Notes under the pieces: generated by a model
Database searches by the model: none
What the model saw: only the letters and a program-made list of their open reading frames with translations
Told to the model about the DNA's origin: nothing
Made by a program: the position numbers and the translations under genes
In this document: piece after piece, positions 6,652 through 8,009 of the stretch
Layout of the letters: the number at the start of each line of letters is the position of its first letter
Numbering within the stretch: the first letter of the stretch is position 1
Assembly (NCBI GenBank): GCA_902493665.1
Contig: CABUQL010000045.1
Location: 1 to 8,009 of the forward strand
Direction: 5' to 3'
Origin: an uncultured Eubacteriales bacterium
GTDB lineage: Bacteria; Bacillota; Clostridia; UMGS1810
Length of the DNA stretch: 8,009 nt

Positions 6652-7182
6652 TTATTTTTCATATTTGTCTTTGTAATTTTCAATGCAGTTTTCAATGATT
6701 TTTACTGCTGCATTAAAGTCCTGAACTTCATCAACCGCAGTTGTTTTGCCTTCAAGTTGTTTGTAGGTTGAAAAGAAATGTTTCATTTCTTCAAAAATGT
6801 GTCTGGGCAGGTTGCTTATGTCTTTATATGTGTTGTAGTTTGGGTCATCAAACGGAATAGCAATAATTTTTTCGTCTTTTTTTCCGCCGTCCATCATTGT
6901 AATAACGCCGATAGGGTAGCATTTTACAAGAACAAGCGGGTCAATGTCTTCTGTCGTGAGTATTAAAACGTCAAGCGGGTCGCCGTCGTCTGCCAGCGTT
7001 CTCGGAATGAATCCGTAGTTTGCGGGATAATGCGTTGAAGTGTAGAGTATTCTGTCCAAAATGAGAAATCCCGTTTCTTTGTCGAGTTCATATTTCTTTT
7101 TGCTTCCTTTTGTTATTTCAACAACGCTGATAAAGTCGGTGGATTTAATGCGGTTTGGATTGATGTCGTGCCATATATTCAT
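6652..7182 (-). CDS. ppa: Family I soluble inorganic pyrophosphatase
   Basis: 176 residues, the usual bacterial length (E. coli 175). It hydrolyses pyrophosphate to two phosphates in the cytoplasm, pulling nucleic acid, protein and nucleotide-sugar synthesis forward, and needs Mg2+. The family signature DGDPLDV is at 66-72, with metal ligands D66, D68 and D71. By alignment with the known E. coli active site, shifted by about one residue, E22, K30, E32, R44, Y52, Y56 (in YPANYGF), D98, D103, K105, Y140 and K141 are all in place, so it should be active. The start ATG has AGGGA (minus strand, around 7193-7197) about 10 nt upstream, a moderate site. It is a single-gene unit with its own promoter, convergent with tRNA-Thr and divergent from the flavoprotein gene. 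Confidence 0.96.
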   Translation of the reverse strand: MNIWHDINPNRIKSTDFISVVEITKGSKKKYELDKETGFLILDRILYTSTHYPANYGFIPRTLADDGDPLDVLILTTEDIDPLVLVKCYPIGVITMMDGGKKDEKIIAIPFDDPNYNTYKDISNLPRHIFEEMKHFFSTYKQLEGKTTAVDEVQDFNAAVKIIENCIENYKDKYEK

Positions 7183-7221
7183 AAAATCTTCATCCCTTTT
7201 CTTTATTTCTTTGTTTACAAG

Positions 7222-7250
7222 AATATATCATTATAAAACGCTCTTGTCAA
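7222..7250 (-). promoter_or_regulatory. Promoter of ppa
   Basis: On the minus strand: TTGACA (7245-7250, perfect), 17-nt spacer, TATATT (7222-7227) with a TG extension at 7229-7230. Transcription should begin near 7215, giving a leader of about 33 nt. A second TATAAT inside the spacer is only 9 nt from the -35 and is less likely. Confidence 0.8.
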
Positions 7251-7275
7251 GCACAAAAGCGTCGATAAAATGTAG

Positions 7276-7295
7276 TTTTGTTCATTTTAACAAAA
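7276..7295. promoter_or_regulatory. Inverted repeat between ppa and the flavoprotein gene
   Basis: TTTTGTT (7276-7282) and AACAAAA (7289-7295) form a perfect 7-bp inverted repeat with a 6-nt spacer. It lies 26 bp upstream of the ppa -35 and 51 bp upstream of the flavoprotein -35, so it could bind a regulator of either gene. AT-rich sequence makes chance possible. Confidence 0.3.
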
Positions 7296-7346
7296 TTTTG
7301 TAGTTTTTCGAAATGCTATTTTAATATAACAGTAACACAATTTTTA

Positions 7347-7375
7347 TTGAAAAATGTGGGTTTTTGTGTTAAAAT
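7347..7375 (+). promoter_or_regulatory. Promoter of the flavoprotein gene
   Basis: TTGAAA (7347-7352), 17-nt spacer, TAAAAT (7370-7375) with a TG extension at 7367-7368. The predicted start is near 7382, leaving a leader of about 48 nt that contains a small 5-bp hairpin (CTGTA 7381-7385 with TACAG 7396-7400). Confidence 0.75.
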
Positions 7376-7380
7376 AACAC
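7366..7380. promoter_or_regulatory. Candidate operator overlapping the -10 box
   Basis: GTGTTA-AAA-TAACAC is a perfect palindrome with a 3-nt centre that covers the whole -10 hexamer. A further TAACAC half-site lies at 7333-7338, and an imperfect dyad (7336-7358, CACA ... TGTG) covers the -35. A protein bound here would block RNA polymerase. The 3-nt centre does not fit the wider spacing of the Rex consensus, and I cannot name the regulator. Confidence 0.5.
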
Positions 7381-7416
7381 CTGTAGGATGTTTTTTACAG
7401 TCATATTAAACAAAAC

Positions 7417-7421
7417 AGGAG
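7417..7421 (+). promoter_or_regulatory. Ribosome binding site that fixes the TTG start of the flavoprotein gene
   Basis: AGGAG lies 8 nt before TTG at 7430-7432. No ATG or GTG precedes the FAD-binding motif in this frame at a usable position, and the next in-frame ATG is more than 60 codons later, so TTG is the credible start. Confidence 0.85.
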
Positions 7422-7429
7422 CGATACGC

Positions 7430-8009
7430 TTGTTTATTGAAGAAAAAATAGTTACCAAAGTTGAAAATGAATATGACGTTGCGGTATGCGGCGGTGGATT
7501 TGCCGGAATTTCTGCGGCACTTGCAAGCGCACGGTGTGGAAAAAAGACGGTTCTTTTTGAAAAAGAATTTACTCTCGGCGGTCTCGGAACTTTGGGACTT
7601 GTAACAATTTTTCTTCCTCTTTGCGACGGAATGGGACATCAGGTTTCATACGGTATACCCGAGGAGCTTTTGCGTCTTTCCATACTTCACGGCGCCGAAG
7701 CAAAATATCCCGATAACTGGCTTTGCAAAGGTAAATCAAGGAGCGAAAATGATAAGAGATTTGAAGTGCAGTATAATCCTTCTCTTTTTGCGTTGCTTGC
7801 CGAGAAGCTTTTGACTGATGCCGGAGTTGATATCCTTTACGGAACTTATGCGGTTTCCGTTAAAATGAGTGACAGTAAAATAACACATATTATTACAGAA
7901 AACAAATCAGGCAGACTTGCTTATAAGGTTAAAAGTGTTGTTGATGCAACGGGCGACTGCGATATTGCAAAGTTTTCCGGTGCACCGACGGACGTGTTCA
8001 AACAGGGTA
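7430..8009 (+). CDS. FAD-dependent oxidoreductase, N-terminal part (runs off the window)
   Basis: 193 codons are visible, starting at TTG and still open at the window end. A Rossmann FAD-binding motif is at residues 16-44: DVAVCGGGFAG gives G21-x-G23-x-x-G26, and E44 at the end of the second strand (KKTVLFE) would hold the ribose of FAD. GGLGTLG (about 50-56) and the later VVDATGDCDIA segment are typical of the FAD_oxidored family (PF12831), whose full members are often 400-700 residues. These proteins oxidise or reduce varied small molecules, and the substrate cannot be read from this part. There is no signal peptide, so the enzyme is cytoplasmic. It is divergent from ppa, and its promoter carries a candidate operator, so expression is probably regulated. 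Base composition matches the neighbours. Confidence 0.9.
   Translation, partial: MFIEEKIVTKVENEYDVAVCGGGFAGISAALASARCGKKTVLFEKEFTLGGLGTLGLVTIFLPLCDGMGHQVSYGIPEELLRLSILHGAEAKYPDNWLCKGKSRSENDKRFEVQYNPSLFALLAEKLLTDAGVDILYGTYAVSVKMSDSKITHIITENKSGRLAYKVKSVVDATGDCDIAKFSGAPTDVFKQG

Noticed and set aside
7366..7380. The palindrome considered as a Rex operator
   Set aside because: Rex sites have arms separated by a wider centre (TTGTTAA-N4-TTAACAA type), whereas here the arms are 3 nt apart and begin with GTG.
7406..7639. Leftward open frame of 77 codons across the start of the flavoprotein gene
   Set aside because: It is opposite the FAD-binding motif, which is convincingly coding on the plus strand. 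The leftward product has no recognisable features.
1..8009. CRISPR arrays, insertion sequences, prophage genes, toxin-antitoxin or defence modules
   Set aside because: No regularly spaced direct repeats, transposase motifs, integrase motifs or paired small genes were seen on either strand.

Overview
The window looks like a chromosomal segment of a low-GC, Gram-positive anaerobe of the class Clostridia (Bacillota), plausibly an uncultured gut lineage. The grounds are AT-rich intergenic DNA, strong AGGAG-type ribosome binding sites, two TTG starts, S-layer homology (SLH) domains, a copper-amine-oxidase-like N-terminal domain (CuAO_N) on a secreted glycosidase, and intrinsic terminators with A/T-flanked stems. 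The assignment is inferred from gene content; no 16S or marker gene is present.

Left part (1-3279): two divergently transcribed SLH-protein genes share a promoter region of about 260 bp. The leftward gene (52-1005) encodes a short exported SLH protein with an unrecognised C-terminal domain. The rightward gene (1267-3060) encodes an unusual fusion: signal peptide, unknown segment, SLH repeats, then a complete PstS-like periplasmic-binding-protein fold. No ABC permease or ATPase gene is beside it.

Centre (3280-6186): one large gene, starting at TTG, encodes a 968-residue secreted family GH10 xylanase-type glycosidase. It carries a duplicated CuAO_N domain and two carbohydrate-binding-like beta-sandwich regions before the catalytic domain. 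Both catalytic glutamates are present, but residues that normally line the glycone subsite differ. A 15-bp terminator follows.

Right part (6187-8009): a tRNA-Thr(GGU) gene sits behind a perfect-consensus promoter. It converges on a family I inorganic pyrophosphatase gene (ppa), and the two share a two-way terminator. Upstream of ppa, divergently, begins a flavoprotein oxidoreductase gene with a TTG start that runs off the window. Its promoter is overlaid by a perfect 15-bp palindrome on the -10 box and a weaker dyad on the -35 box, which suggests operator control.

Every gene is a single transcription unit with its own promoter, and a terminator is visible for each one whose end lies inside the window. 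The first three genes share an export/cell-surface theme: wall-anchored SLH proteins and a polysaccharide-degrading enzyme. tRNA-Thr and ppa are housekeeping. No CRISPR array, insertion sequence, phage gene or defence system was seen. The points most worth a second look are the SLH-PstS fusion, the architecture and altered active-site cleft of the GH10 enzyme, the palindromic operator candidate, and a small GC-rich structured island before the tRNA.
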